Positions 55,304 through 64,000 of a stretch of DNA of 64,000 nt are shown here, in pieces. A program made the position numbers and the translations under genes. This stretch comes from Rhynchopus sp. YZ270_cl-10. Taxonomy: Eukaryota; Euglenozoa; Diplonemea; Diplonemida; Diplonemidae. The stretch lies in the NCBI GenBank assembly GCA_964035575.1, contig OZ037934.1, forward strand, positions 186,001 through 250,000, given 5' to 3'. Position 1 is the first letter of the stretch. Each line of letters begins with the position of its first letter. The notes beneath the pieces are model-generated. The model was given only the letters and a program-made list of their open reading frames with translations. It made no database searches and was not told the origin of the DNA.

Positions 55304-55407
55304 TAACTTATTCTCTTCTTTCCTTCCAGACATCCAACCATGTCTCATCCCTCCCCCCAGTTCAAGTCTCGAAACAAACAAAAAAGAAACCCCACCGCTC
55401 CCTTCCC

Positions 55408-55766
55408 GATGCGTCTAAACACCTTCACACACCTCCACACACACAAGGCAAGTCCTCCGGCGGGATGTGGAGGGCCTACCCCTCGCCTGCCAATCATGCT
55501 TGCCTGAGAGAGCTGCAAACAGAGCAGAGTTCACAGCTGCACATCCATCCACTTATGATGATTTTATTTATGTGTTTCAAGACCTGATCTTACGATATGA
55601 AGCTACCTTTCATCGGGATTTACGACTGAAGAACAGAACCAGAGCGAGACATACACACGCACACACACAACCACCACACATGATGATAAAAGTAACTCTT
55701 CACAGACCTGTACGCGAGGACCTTTTTCCTATGTCGATACTGTTATATCTATTGGCTCTCTGACTC
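55408..55766 (+). promoter_or_regulatory. Gene-proximal repeat of about 350 bp, complete copy 2
   Basis: Identical to 21749-22105 apart from CA-repeat length and two or three bases. It ends 190 bp before the YTH gene start, in the same orientation. The sequences after CTCTCTGACT differ between copies, which places its 3' boundary there. Confidence 0.6.
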
Positions 55767-55955
55767 ATCACACAGCCTTTTTCATTGAACAACTTCGTCC
55801 TCTGCATCGTTCGTTGACCCCTTCCCCTTTCTCTTTCTCTTCCTCTTCCTCTTCCTCCCCACACGCACTCCACCCCTCCTTCTCTCAAACCACACCCTTC
55901 TGCAGGTGGGGTGTTGGAAGACAACACAAGGCAAAAGGGGAGGTTTTTTCTTAGC

Positions 55956-57944
55956 ATGGCTGATATGAACCTCGCAAACCTTGCCAACATGGCGAGCATG
56001 CTTGCGTCCATGCCTAATATGATGAATATGGCACAACAGCAGCAGCAGCAGCCACCACCACCACAACAACAACAACAACAACAACACCAGCCACCGCCAC
56101 CACCACCACCTCAAGAATTCTCGAACAAAGGCGGCAAAGGGGGGAAGCATGGGGGGGGCTACCGTGGGGGCGACCGACAGCGTGACTACTCCCGAGGCGG
56201 GAAGGGCCACCAGGATACAAAGAACACAATCTGCCGGCACTTCCTACGAGGTGCATGCATGTACGCGAAGGAATGCAAATTCAGCCACGACCCCGAACAG
56301 ATCGCTGCAGCCCTTGAGAATGGCGAGCTTGAGAACGACCATGAACTGCGCCCGAAAGATATTTCACGACACGACGAGACTTGCATCCTTCTTTGGCAGA
56401 TCCCTCCACACTGGCAGGCACATGATATCATAGAACACTTCGAACAGTACGGCACGGTACTCGACGCGCGCGTCATCAATGGACAAGACAAGGGCTCGGT
56501 CACCTTCCAATCCCCTGCAGTGGCGCAAGAGGTGGCAGCGAACATCCGCAACCTCCCCCCCGTGGAGGGGTGCCAAATGAGTGCGCGACTCCGATGTGAC
56601 GTTATTGCCCAACGCAGACGACGTGACGAAACACAACGTGACCCACGGGACAGAGACCCCGAAGTGACAGACCTCAAAGGTGTCATTGAGATGCTCGGAA
56701 AAGATGAAAAAGGGAGCGAGCTCATCTCCAAGCTGTTAGACAAGGTGGATGGCGAGGAATCGCACGACACCCTACACATTCTTGCGAAGGTCGACACACA
56801 TGAAGACCTGGAGATCTCAGTACAGCACGACCTGTGGCATGTGTCCGCATCGAATGCGGATCTGATCAATGGGTATTTGGCGCAAGGGAAGGCTGTGATA
56901 CTTATCTTCTCGGTGCGAGGCTCGGATTCGTTCTCAGGGTACGCGAATGTGAAGGGGGACACGGTGCTGCGGTCAGAGCGAGGGGCCGAGGTCAAGACCC
57001 TCCCGCTCTCCTGGGAGCGTGTGCTTGACGTGGAGTGGGGCTCTGTCGCGCCCCTCAAGTTTGCAGAGTGCCCGCCCTCCGCAGCTGCTGCAGGTGACGG
57101 CGACAAACTACCCCACAGTGACGGAGAGAAGATCATCACCCTCATCACCCAGCTCGCACAGACCGCTCAGGTGGTGAGCAAGTATGTCGTTTTTTGTTTT
57201 AGTTTTTTTTGGTGCAGTCATTTGTGCCAAAGGTACATTGTTCACGAGAGGGCTTTTGTATTTTTCAAGGCAAACTTTTTATTGCCTACGTCCGCCGGAT
57301 GTACAGTGAGGCGTTTTGCACTTTCAACTTTATTTAGTTCCGCTGTGCGTATTATATTCTGTTATTCCTACGAAGCTTGCTTTAATGGAGAAATAGTATG
57401 TACCGGCATCCCTCAGGAGGATTTATGCAATCAACGAAACAACTTTACATGAAATGAAGGAGGAAAGAAACAGAGCATTTTTGAACACACTTTTTGCGGT
57501 TCTGGGGACGAACCGCGCTGCAGAGCCACGCCTCACCAAACAGGTCGAGGTGTGTGCGTTTCACCGCTACCTCTCCCATGGGTGATGGTAATGACAACAC
57601 CACAGGAGGAGTGATGGTGATTGTGTAAAATTCACCATTTCATCATACCGAAGTGAAGGAAAAGTTACCAGAAATTAAGTCCCGCCTAACAAAAGAATCG
57701 CCATCGACTTCCGATCTTCCGGCAGGTTTTATTGTGTGATGAGTGTTAAGTTTCTATTTTCCGTTGTGCGTATTCTCCTCTCTTGCCACTCAACCACCTT
57801 CCCTTTCCCCTCCACAGGACATACGACGAATACCTACGAGAGTACCACGCAGCCACAGACATGCAGCACAACACCAACACCGTGCAACCCCACCTCCAGA
57901 ACCCTCTCGCTGCCTCTGTTGGGCCGGTCACCTTTGCTGATTAA
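55956..57944 (+). CDS. CCCH zinc finger - RRM - YTH domain protein, probable m6A reader
   Basis: About 450 residues. The start is the ATG at 55956, after TTCTGCAG near 55904. Exon 1 is 55956-57181; a 636-nt intron with a GTATGT donor and CCACAG acceptor follows, and exon 2 is 57818-57944 (TYDEYLREYHAATDMQH... to TAA). The phases fit. Met/Gln/Pro-rich start with Q and P runs; Gly/Arg-rich stretch; one CCCH finger (C-x7-C-x5-C-x3-H in CRHFLRGACMYAKECKFSH, about 93-111); RRM-like domain (about 142-213, ILLWQIPPHW...GSVTFQS). Then a YTH domain (about 284-380): HDLWHVSASNADLINGYLAQ, VILIFSVRGSDSFSGYANV and VLDVEWGSVAPLKF align with YTHDC1, including the cage tryptophan W294. YTH domains bind N6-methyladenosine in RNA. 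The CCCH plus YTH pairing recalls CPSF30-L of plants and apicomplexans, so a role in mRNA 3'-end processing is possible but inferred. The gene-proximal repeat lies upstream and hairpin modules lie in the intron. Confidence 0.85.
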
Positions 57945-58556
57945 ACCCCTTTTAACCTCAACTTTTGTTTTCTATCCAAAAACAGCCACAACCCCCTCCC
58001 CGGGGGCCTCCCCCCTCCTTGGTAATGAAACCAAACCAACAAAAATAATTTAAAAAAAAACGCGAATATACAAAAATGTCTCTCCCCTTTCCCCTCTACT
58101 TTTGACATCCAAATTTGGGATAGAAGGTACCTACCCCGCACACGCGTGATTATGTTGAACTGCTTTATGCGCGGTGGAAGCGAAGCAGGAAGCAGGAACC
58201 CCTAAATAGGTGCAGAGAGAAGGGGAATCGGGGTGCCAAGGGGATGAAGGTGGTGGGGGGGGGGTGGGGGGTGGGGTAGTAACAGTGTTTTTCCTCTTTT
58301 TCCTCTTTACGACAGTGAAGCCGTCTGTCCAGAGAAATCTAAATATTCGAAGCGATGTGGTGATGCTGGAGACGTCGGACCGCGTGTTGCATTGCTTCCG
58401 CACACAAGGCATGGGGTGGCCTCAGGAACGTCCTTTTTTAAAAAATTTATTTTGTCCTCGCGGGAGAACCAGTTGCCTTGCAGTCGATGAATGGTGAGGC
58501 GTTTTTTGCACCTTTTTTCAACTCTTTCGTTGTGTCAATAAAACGTTTTTCAAACG
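57945..58556. other. Spacer, no gene seen
   Basis: Poly-G/GT stretch at 58252-58277, a GATGAATGGTGAGGCG module at 58485-58520, and short A/T runs. No gene recognised. Confidence 0.45.
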
Positions 58557-59246
58557 TTACAATAGGGGGGTATTGGGGATAAGGGGTCGTGGGGGTACTA
58601 CATGCATGCTATGAACAGTAATTATGCAGCAAAAAGAAAGGATTTTTTTTTTTTGCGTTGCAAAGGGGGCGCGGTCTGTTCCTCCAGTACCGAGGCGTTG
58701 AGACAGCTTGTCTGTGGGCATCACGTCTGTCGAACTCCAGGGTTGACCTAAGAAAATATTCTCTGTAAGAACATGTTTCCTACCCTGGTCCTTGAACGGC
58801 CTTTGTTGTATATGCGAGGCCTTTGTGGTCTGTGAGCAACAGAACACACCGCCTTCACCTCCTGCCAGAGGTTTTGTGTTGCCAGAGCCACTCTCAGCCA
58901 CTCTCATGACTTCTGTGTCATCTTTGTTGAAGGTTTTGTACCACGTCTTTGCCATACCACTGCCCATCCTGGAGTTGAGGCGTCCGTGTAGACGACGGTC
59001 TAAGCGCTCACTCTAGGTGTACCACCACTCCGTGGTGATGCACTGCGTCGCAGACTCAATTTCTATAACCAGTTCAGTGGTGGTGGTGGTGGTCCGTTTT
59101 GAGTGAGCGCGGGATCGTGTCCGGTCCGACACCCTGTCCATGAATGAAGTGTCCCTCCCTGCCCAGGCGAATGTCTTCTTCATCGCCTTTCTCTCGTTGG
59201 GATGCCGGATTGTTCCAGGTGTAGTCTGTCCTGGAAGGAGGCTCAT
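58557..59246 (-). pseudogene. Protein-like reading frame on the opposite strand, one in-frame stop
   Basis: Read on -, from the ATG at 59246: MSLLPGQTTPGTIRHPNERK... to TEWWYT, a TAG at 59013-59015, then in the same frame SERLDRRLHGRLNSRMGSGM, AKTWYKTFNKDDTEVMRVAE and QGRKHVLTENIFLGQPWSST to about 58660, before low complexity. Composition is protein-like on both sides of the stop. No family was recognised. It would be the only - strand gene here, so it may be a relic of a mobile element or a pseudogene. It lies 158 bp before the LYS9 start. Confidence 0.35.
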
Positions 59247-59404
59247 TGCCGCGCCGAAGATGGTTGATTCACACTTTTCCCCACTTCTATTTCACAAACT
59301 ACTTCACACCACAGCAAAAGGGCTATTGTTCTGCGAAAGACTTACCCTCACACCCACCACACCACACCACAGCATATATTTTCCACCACACAAAAAAAAA
59401 AAAT

Positions 59405-60742
59405 ATGCCGCAAAAGGTTCTGTTGCTTGGAGCTGGGCTTGTTGTGAAGCCTATTGTTACGTATTTGAGCAAGCATGGATTTGAGGTGACTGTCGGCAGC
59501 AGGGGGCTTGACAAGGCACAGGCACTGGTGAAGGGCACCCCTGCGACTGCGATCAAGCTTGACATTGAGGACGACGCAGACCTGCCGCTGCTGCTGGAGC
59601 GCACGAAGGAGTCGGACCTGGTCATCTCGATGCTTCCTTGGCTGCTCCACGCGAAGGCAGCGAAGATGGCGGTCGAGAACGGCAAGCACTTCATGACGAC
59701 TTCCTACCTCTCTGACGCTATGCGCGAGCTCGACGCCCTTGCAAAGGAGAAGGGCGTTGTTATGGTCAACGAATGCGGTGTCGACCCCGGTACCGACCAC
59801 ATGTCTGCCTCGAAGGTCATGGACAAATGCAAAGCCGACGGAGGTAAGATCATCAGCTTCACCTCCTTCTGCGGCGGCCTCCCTGCCCTCGAGAACAACA
59901 ACAACCCCTTCGGCTACAAATTTTCCTGGGCACCCCGTGGTGTCCTGCTTGCCGCGAAGAACGCCGCAAAGTTCTACAAGGACGGTGCTGAGGTGGAGGT
60001 CCCTTCCGCCCAGCTTTGGGAGACCGCCGAACGCCACGACGTCAAGGGGTTCGACACCCCCTTCCAGGGCGTCCCCAACCGCAACTCCTGCCAATACAAG
60101 GAGATCTACAACCTGCCCGACATTAAGACCCTTCTGCGTGGAACCTTCCGTATTGCGGACACCTGGGCGGATCTCATGGTTGGCCTGACCCGCCTTGACA
60201 TGCTCGACCTTGAGGAGAAGGAACTGACCGGGACCTACAAGGAGCTCATCCTGAAGCAGGCCGGAGCGTCCCCAGGGGATGACATCAAGAAGGCGGTGGC
60301 CGCGAAGATCTCTTACGCAGAGGACCATCATGTGGTCAAGGCGTTCGAATGGCTGGGTCTCTTCAGTGACCAGAAGCTTGAGTCGAAGACGCACCTGGAC
60401 GCTGTCTGCCACCTGATGTTGAACAAGAAGGAGATGGAGTACGCCGAGGGGGAGAAGGATATGATTGTCATGAAGCACACCTACGAGGTGGAATACCCGG
60501 ACCGCACGGAGTACCTCAGCACCCAGCTGGTCGACTACGGTCTTGACGACGGAACCACCTCCATGTCCAGAACCGTTGGTCTCCCTGTCGCCATCGCAGC
60601 CCGCATGGTCCTCCAGAAGACCATCACGCTCACCGGAATCCAAATCCCGATCGTCCCTGAGCTGTACAACCCCATCCTCGACGAGCTGGCCAAGGAAAAC
60701 ATCGTTTTCCATGACTACACCGACAAGGTTGTGAAGAAGTGA
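59405..60742 (+). CDS. LYS9: Saccharopine dehydrogenase (glutamate-forming), LYS9 type
   Basis: 445 residues, the same length as fungal Lys9. It interconverts saccharopine with 2-aminoadipate-6-semialdehyde plus glutamate using NAD(P). The start is the ATG at 59405, directly after an A run and a CA-rich leader; the frame is open upstream to 59246 but that part is not protein-like. The N-terminal Rossmann motif VLLLGAGLVVKPIVTYLSK is intact. Family-typical stretches: NECGVDPGTDHM, SFCGGLPALENNNNPFGYKF, SWAPRGVL and RTVGLPVAIAARMVL. No fused lysine-ketoglutarate reductase domain is present, so it is the separate-enzyme form and either the alpha-aminoadipate lysine-biosynthesis route or lysine breakdown is possible. 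Codon use is strongly GC3-biased, suggesting high expression; that bias also creates a long open antisense frame. Confidence 0.95.
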   Translation: MPQKVLLLGAGLVVKPIVTYLSKHGFEVTVGSRGLDKAQALVKGTPATAIKLDIEDDADLPLLLERTKESDLVISMLPWLLHAKAAKMAVENGKHFMTTSYLSDAMRELDALAKEKGVVMVNECGVDPGTDHMSASKVMDKCKADGGKIISFTSFCGGLPALENNNNPFGYKFSWAPRGVLLAAKNAAKFYKDGAEVEVPSAQLWETAERHDVKGFDTPFQGVPNRNSCQYKEIYNLPDIKTLLRGTFRIADTWADLMVGLTRLDMLDLEEKELTGTYKELILKQAGASPGDDIKKAVAAKISYAEDHHVVKAFEWLGLFSDQKLESKTHLDAVCHLMLNKKEMEYAEGEKDMIVMKHTYEVEYPDRTEYLSTQLVDYGLDDGTTSMSRTVGLPVAIAARMVLQKTITLTGIQIPIVPELYNPILDELAKENIVFHDYTDKVVKK

Positions 60743-62142
60743 ATTTGAGATCCATATTTTTTTTTTTTCAAAACGTAGACGGATTGGATGCTTCAATGCA
60801 AAAAGAAGTTTTTAAAAAAATGGATCCGAGATATTACGGGTTTTTGTGGAGATTTTGTACGAAATTTTGTGGCAACATTTGTGTGTCTCAGCTTCGGCAG
60901 GGGGGATTGCCTGAAGCAAAAAAAAGGAAAAAAAGGTCAAAGTGGGGCATCTTCGGCCCAAAGAAATATTATTCTAATTTTATTGCCTCCTCCCGCCCCG
61001 TTCTCACGAAGAAAAAAGGGGAGGGAGAGGGGGTAATAAAACGAAAGAAAAAAAAAATATAGGGGGAAAAAACAGCGTGCAAAGTGTGGAAATTTGACAC
61101 CGTGTTGTGTTATGTTATTGTTTGATTTATTTTTATTTATTTTTGGTTTGTTCGAGGGGGGGGGAACAAGGAGGGCCTGCTAAGCAGGTGTATAGTGGCT
61201 TCAGCTGCGCCTTTTTCCTGCTCATTACACCTTTTGTGTTACCACCCTCAGTATGCTTTCTGTTTGCCGCTGAAGTATATGAAATCCCATTTGAGGGTTT
61301 CTATCTTGGGGGGAGAGGAGGGGGGGTTTTGTGCTTGTGGTTCTGCGAGTCATACAACGACTCAAAAAGTGGATCAGTCCGCTACCATTTGCCATCCTTC
61401 CCCTTTTTCGCGTTTTTTTGTTTATTTTTTTTGTGGAGAGTCTCCGTTGCTCCTGCAAGTCCTCCTTGATTTTATTCTATTTTTTTTTTTTTTTGTTTTG
61501 TTTGTTTGGTTTTTGGGAATGTTGACCACACCGTCACCCCCACCACCACAGAAAACTCAACTAAAAAAACAAAATCTGTTGTTTCAATTTTTGTCGTATT
61601 TTCTCTTGTCTTTTTCCCTTCAAAACTTTGAAATCTGGAACAGGTTATCTTGTGTATTTTTTTTCGAGGTGACTAAGCACGAGAGGCTTAGGTTCATCTT
61701 CCATATTTTTCCCCTCTTTTTGTTGCTCTCCTTTTTCCCCCGGGGGGGAAAAAACTCTTTTTTGTGTTGTGGGGGATTTCTGTTGCCTTTTCATGATAAA
61801 GGTGTGGTTTTCCAAAAAAAACGAAGAACGAATTTAAAAAAAACACGATCTCAAGAAATCTATTCACCAAAAAAACAAAACAAAAAAAGCAACAACAACC
61901 GAATACGGGGGTGGGGTGATAAGACAAAAACGCGAGCATCCTGATCGCGTAAAATAAAGTAAAAGAGAACTTCTGCCCCAATTTTGGGGGCGAAGCTCTC
62001 CCTACCCTCCCGCAAAAGCAAAACTTAAAACCAAAAGAAAAACGAGAAACCCTACTTACGTTTCACCCCTTCTAAAGTTTTTAGCACCCCCTCCCTCTCC
62101 CTCTCTCCCTCACTCACACCCTCTCGCAGTTTTACTTTAAAC
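60743..62142. other. Spacer with one consensus hairpin, no gene seen
   Basis: T- and A-rich sequence. A consensus CTAAGC hairpin lies at 61667-61700 (GGTGACTAAGC, loop ACGAGAG, GCTTAGGTTCATCTT). A CT-rich run ending TCTCGCAG lies just before the next start codon. Translations in 61107-61944 are low-complexity. Confidence 0.5.
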
Positions 62143-63285
62143 ATGAGCAGCAGCAACCTTCTGCTGGTTGCCGTCTTATCCATCCTGTGTAGCAAACACG
62201 CTGCACACGCTGCGAACAATGAACCAGCCGATCCCCCTGTCTTGTCCTGCAAAGCGCCATACATAGTTATGGAACCCCCGTTTCGTTCCGCCTTGCGTCG
62301 GGTGCGCAAACGCACGGAGTGTTACAAAGTTTTTTGCCCGGACGGGTGGGTGTCGGCAAAGCTCTTGTTTACTGGGGGTGACGGACAAAACAACAGCCTC
62401 TATGGAGTGACAGCGTTTGCTGGCTCCCCTCCACAGCCACTGGCCCTGCACTATTACGACGCAGGGGGTAGGGCAGAGAGGAGAGCGAATGTAACTGTGA
62501 AGGGTACTTTGCTGATTCAGGTGGAAACGCTTCGATCCAGACCCGATGATGCACGCCTTACCGCCAGCTGTCCAACCGTTCGACATACTGCGATAATGGA
62601 CCTCAACCATAGTCACAATATTGCCGGCATCGTGCTGATGAGCATCTTTGTGGCGATCCTCGTGGCAATTGTGGGCGGGGTGGCCTACGTAAAGTGCAAG
62701 CAGTGGTGTAGGAAGACCGAAGCTACCGTATCTCGTGCCGCCAGCACCTCTCATGCTGCGGTTGAATCTCGTCGTACCATCAGTGCGACCCCTGAGCAGA
62801 GGATTGCCATGGAGGTGGAACGCATCTCTCAGGCGCAGGAGGTACTAGAGGACGATGAATGCCGTCTTGCGGTCGAGATGGTCTTAATATCGACACGTGC
62901 AGAGGCACGACGGGAGGACGAGGTACGCCGCCAGCAGAACCTGACTGCGCCACCGGTCGCATGGTCGCAGACGGCTCCCAGCTCCACGGCGTCATCGTCA
63001 CCTCCCAGCTCCACGGCGCCATCCTTCAGAAGCTCTGCGATGCTTGCGTCTGATGTGTCCGAGCCGGAACACATGCTGTGCCCCATATCGCTGACGATGA
63101 TGAAGGACCCTGTCCGCTGTGTGTGCAATCCCTCGCACGCCTACGAGCGGTCTTCCATCGAGCTGCACCTACACAGACATCAGTTCTGCCCACTGTCAAA
63201 GCTGCCGTTGCGTTTGTCGGATCTCACCTCGGACAGGCCCCTGAAACAGGAGATCAGACGTTTCATGCGTCGGCACGCGAGGTAG
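62143..63285 (+). CDS. Transmembrane U-box protein (putative membrane-anchored E3 ubiquitin ligase)
   Basis: 380 residues from the ATG at 62143, 14-17 nt after a pyrimidine tract ending CGCAG. Signal peptide (MSSSNLLLVAVLSILCSKHA, about 1-23); luminal or extracellular domain of about 135 residues with Cys and N-glycosylation sequons (NNS, NVT); one membrane helix (about 160-183, GIVLMSIFVAILVAIVGGVA); a charged helical stretch (about 217-265); a Ser/Pro linker; and a C-terminal U-box (about 310-378: MLCPISLTMMKDPVRCVCNP, SHAYERSSIELHL, CPLSKLPL, LKQEIRRFM). The U-box recruits ubiquitin-loaded E2 enzymes. The core P and aliphatic positions are present, so activity is plausible. A receptor-like ectodomain linked to a cytosolic U-box is unusual; substrate unknown. 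Confidence 0.85.
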   Translation: MSSSNLLLVAVLSILCSKHAAHAANNEPADPPVLSCKAPYIVMEPPFRSALRRVRKRTECYKVFCPDGWVSAKLLFTGGDGQNNSLYGVTAFAGSPPQPLALHYYDAGGRAERRANVTVKGTLLIQVETLRSRPDDARLTASCPTVRHTAIMDLNHSHNIAGIVLMSIFVAILVAIVGGVAYVKCKQWCRKTEATVSRAASTSHAAVESRRTISATPEQRIAMEVERISQAQEVLEDDECRLAVEMVLISTRAEARREDEVRRQQNLTAPPVAWSQTAPSSTASSSPPSSTAPSFRSSAMLASDVSEPEHMLCPISLTMMKDPVRCVCNPSHAYERSSIELHLHRHQFCPLSKLPLRLSDLTSDRPLKQEIRRFMRRHAR

Positions 63286-64000
63286 AGGAAGCAAGACTCT
63301 TAACCAACGAAATCCTACTAAACGATAGACTTTAACGAACTAACACACTATGTCCAACGTTATACGCATCCTTGTTGCGATGCGTTCACTGCTTTAACTT
63401 ACCCACATTTGAGCATAAGTATGTGTATGCTAGATGAGACACTATAGCCCCCTACTTAGCCCGAGTTACACACCCCTTTTTTTTTCCGCTTGCAAACCCA
63501 TAAGCCCCACCTTGGCCTTGCAACCCATAGATGGGGTGCACTGAGTGTTAGTACCTCCCAGAGGCGTTTTGCAACAGCGTGACATGCCACCAGGGGCCAT
63601 AAGAGTGGTATTTTACTACTTCTGAAGTGACCCCTTTTTTTGTGAAGAGAAAACTAAATAACGGAAATGAAGCTTGCAAAATGATAGTAGAAGGTTTTTT
63701 CGTAATGTTTTATTCCTCTCCCCATCACCACACACTTCACAGAAAAACTCTTTTTTCGCTCGCGAGCTTGTTTGAGCGTCTTCCGCAGTTTACAAACTTT
63801 TTTTCCGGTAGCACTTGTGATACAGTTTCTATGGATAGACACGAAAAGGGGCAGCACACAGGTGGTTCCGTGCCGTTTTTTCCACAGAACCGACATGTGG
63901 GCGTGTCTCCCAAACAAAAGCGCATAAATGAAAATGTTGGAAGCAAAATAATGTGGTTTACAACAGGCCCAGTCGGGGACTGCATTTTTTTATTTTCTTG
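63286..64000. other. End spacer, no gene seen
   Basis: A module with GTGCACTGAGTGTTAGTACC and a GGCGTTTTGCAAC tail lies at 63534-63585, a diverged relative of the GCACTATCAAC hairpin module. Open frames on - between 63650 and 63985 show no family resemblance. Confidence 0.4.

Noticed and set aside
59348-60796. 482-codon open frame antisense to LYS9
   Set aside because: It mirrors the strongly GC3-biased LYS9 gene; its translation has no family likeness, while the sense frame is a full-length known enzyme.
61107-61944. Overlapping open frames with hydrophobic translations
   Set aside because: They are T-rich low complexity (Phe/Leu/Ser runs), and one crosses a dispersed hairpin copy. No start context or family resemblance.
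63654-63985. Two - strand frames near the window end
   Set aside because: Short and overlapping, with no family resemblance and no acceptor-like context. They cannot be supported.

Overview
The window looks like nuclear DNA of a free-living protist, most likely a euglenozoan in the broad sense (diplonemid- or kinetoplastid-related). Four things suggest this. Every confident protein gene (ten or eleven) lies on the + strand. Each start ATG sits shortly after a pyrimidine tract and an AG, as expected for spliced-leader acceptor sites or introns. A decayed SSU rRNA fragment at about 32.23-32.49 kb carries a GAGGCAG(G)CGAARAGAAATA signature like that of kinetoplastids. The introns that are present are GT-AG with GTATGT-like donors. 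The lineage is an inference. No spliced-leader RNA gene was seen, and the code appears standard.

Genes, left to right: last exon of an unknown gene (144-182); two-pass membrane protein with a class III cyclase-like domain lacking both metal aspartates (4666-6327); CSE1/exportin-2 in several exons (17186-20649); type I membrane glycoprotein (22460-23419); PPP-family Ser/Thr phosphatase (32853-33851); EF-hand protein (42156-42656); WD40-type propeller protein (43036-44122); small two-exon unknown gene (46956-48605); possible small nuclear Cys-rich protein (54892-55193); CCCH-RRM-YTH protein, a probable m6A reader (55956-57944); saccharopine dehydrogenase LYS9 (59405-60742); transmembrane U-box protein (62143-63285). 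Coding DNA is GC-rich. Spacers are long, T-rich and crowded with repeats. The genes do not form one pathway.

The spacers hold three kinds of repeats. (1) Short hairpin modules of 30-150 bp followed by T-rich tails, present in dozens and almost all in the same orientation as the genes. In the main family the stem sequence changes while pairing, loop and tail are kept. (2) DNA transposons and foldback elements: a hAT-like element with 8-bp target duplications nested in another foldback element, a Tc1/mariner-like element with TA duplications, two related long-TIR elements (one with a perfect 9-bp duplication, Mutator-like), a 1.25-kb near-perfect palindrome, and several families whose arms are built of iterated short motifs. 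(3) A head-to-tail pair of larger elements of unknown class (49.0-54.04 kb), the first carrying a 41-bp tandem array with a TATA-like core.

The most interesting points are the strand-biased, covarying hairpin family; a repeat of about 350 bp that lies just upstream of three different genes; and the unusual domain architectures of the YTH, U-box and cyclase-like proteins.
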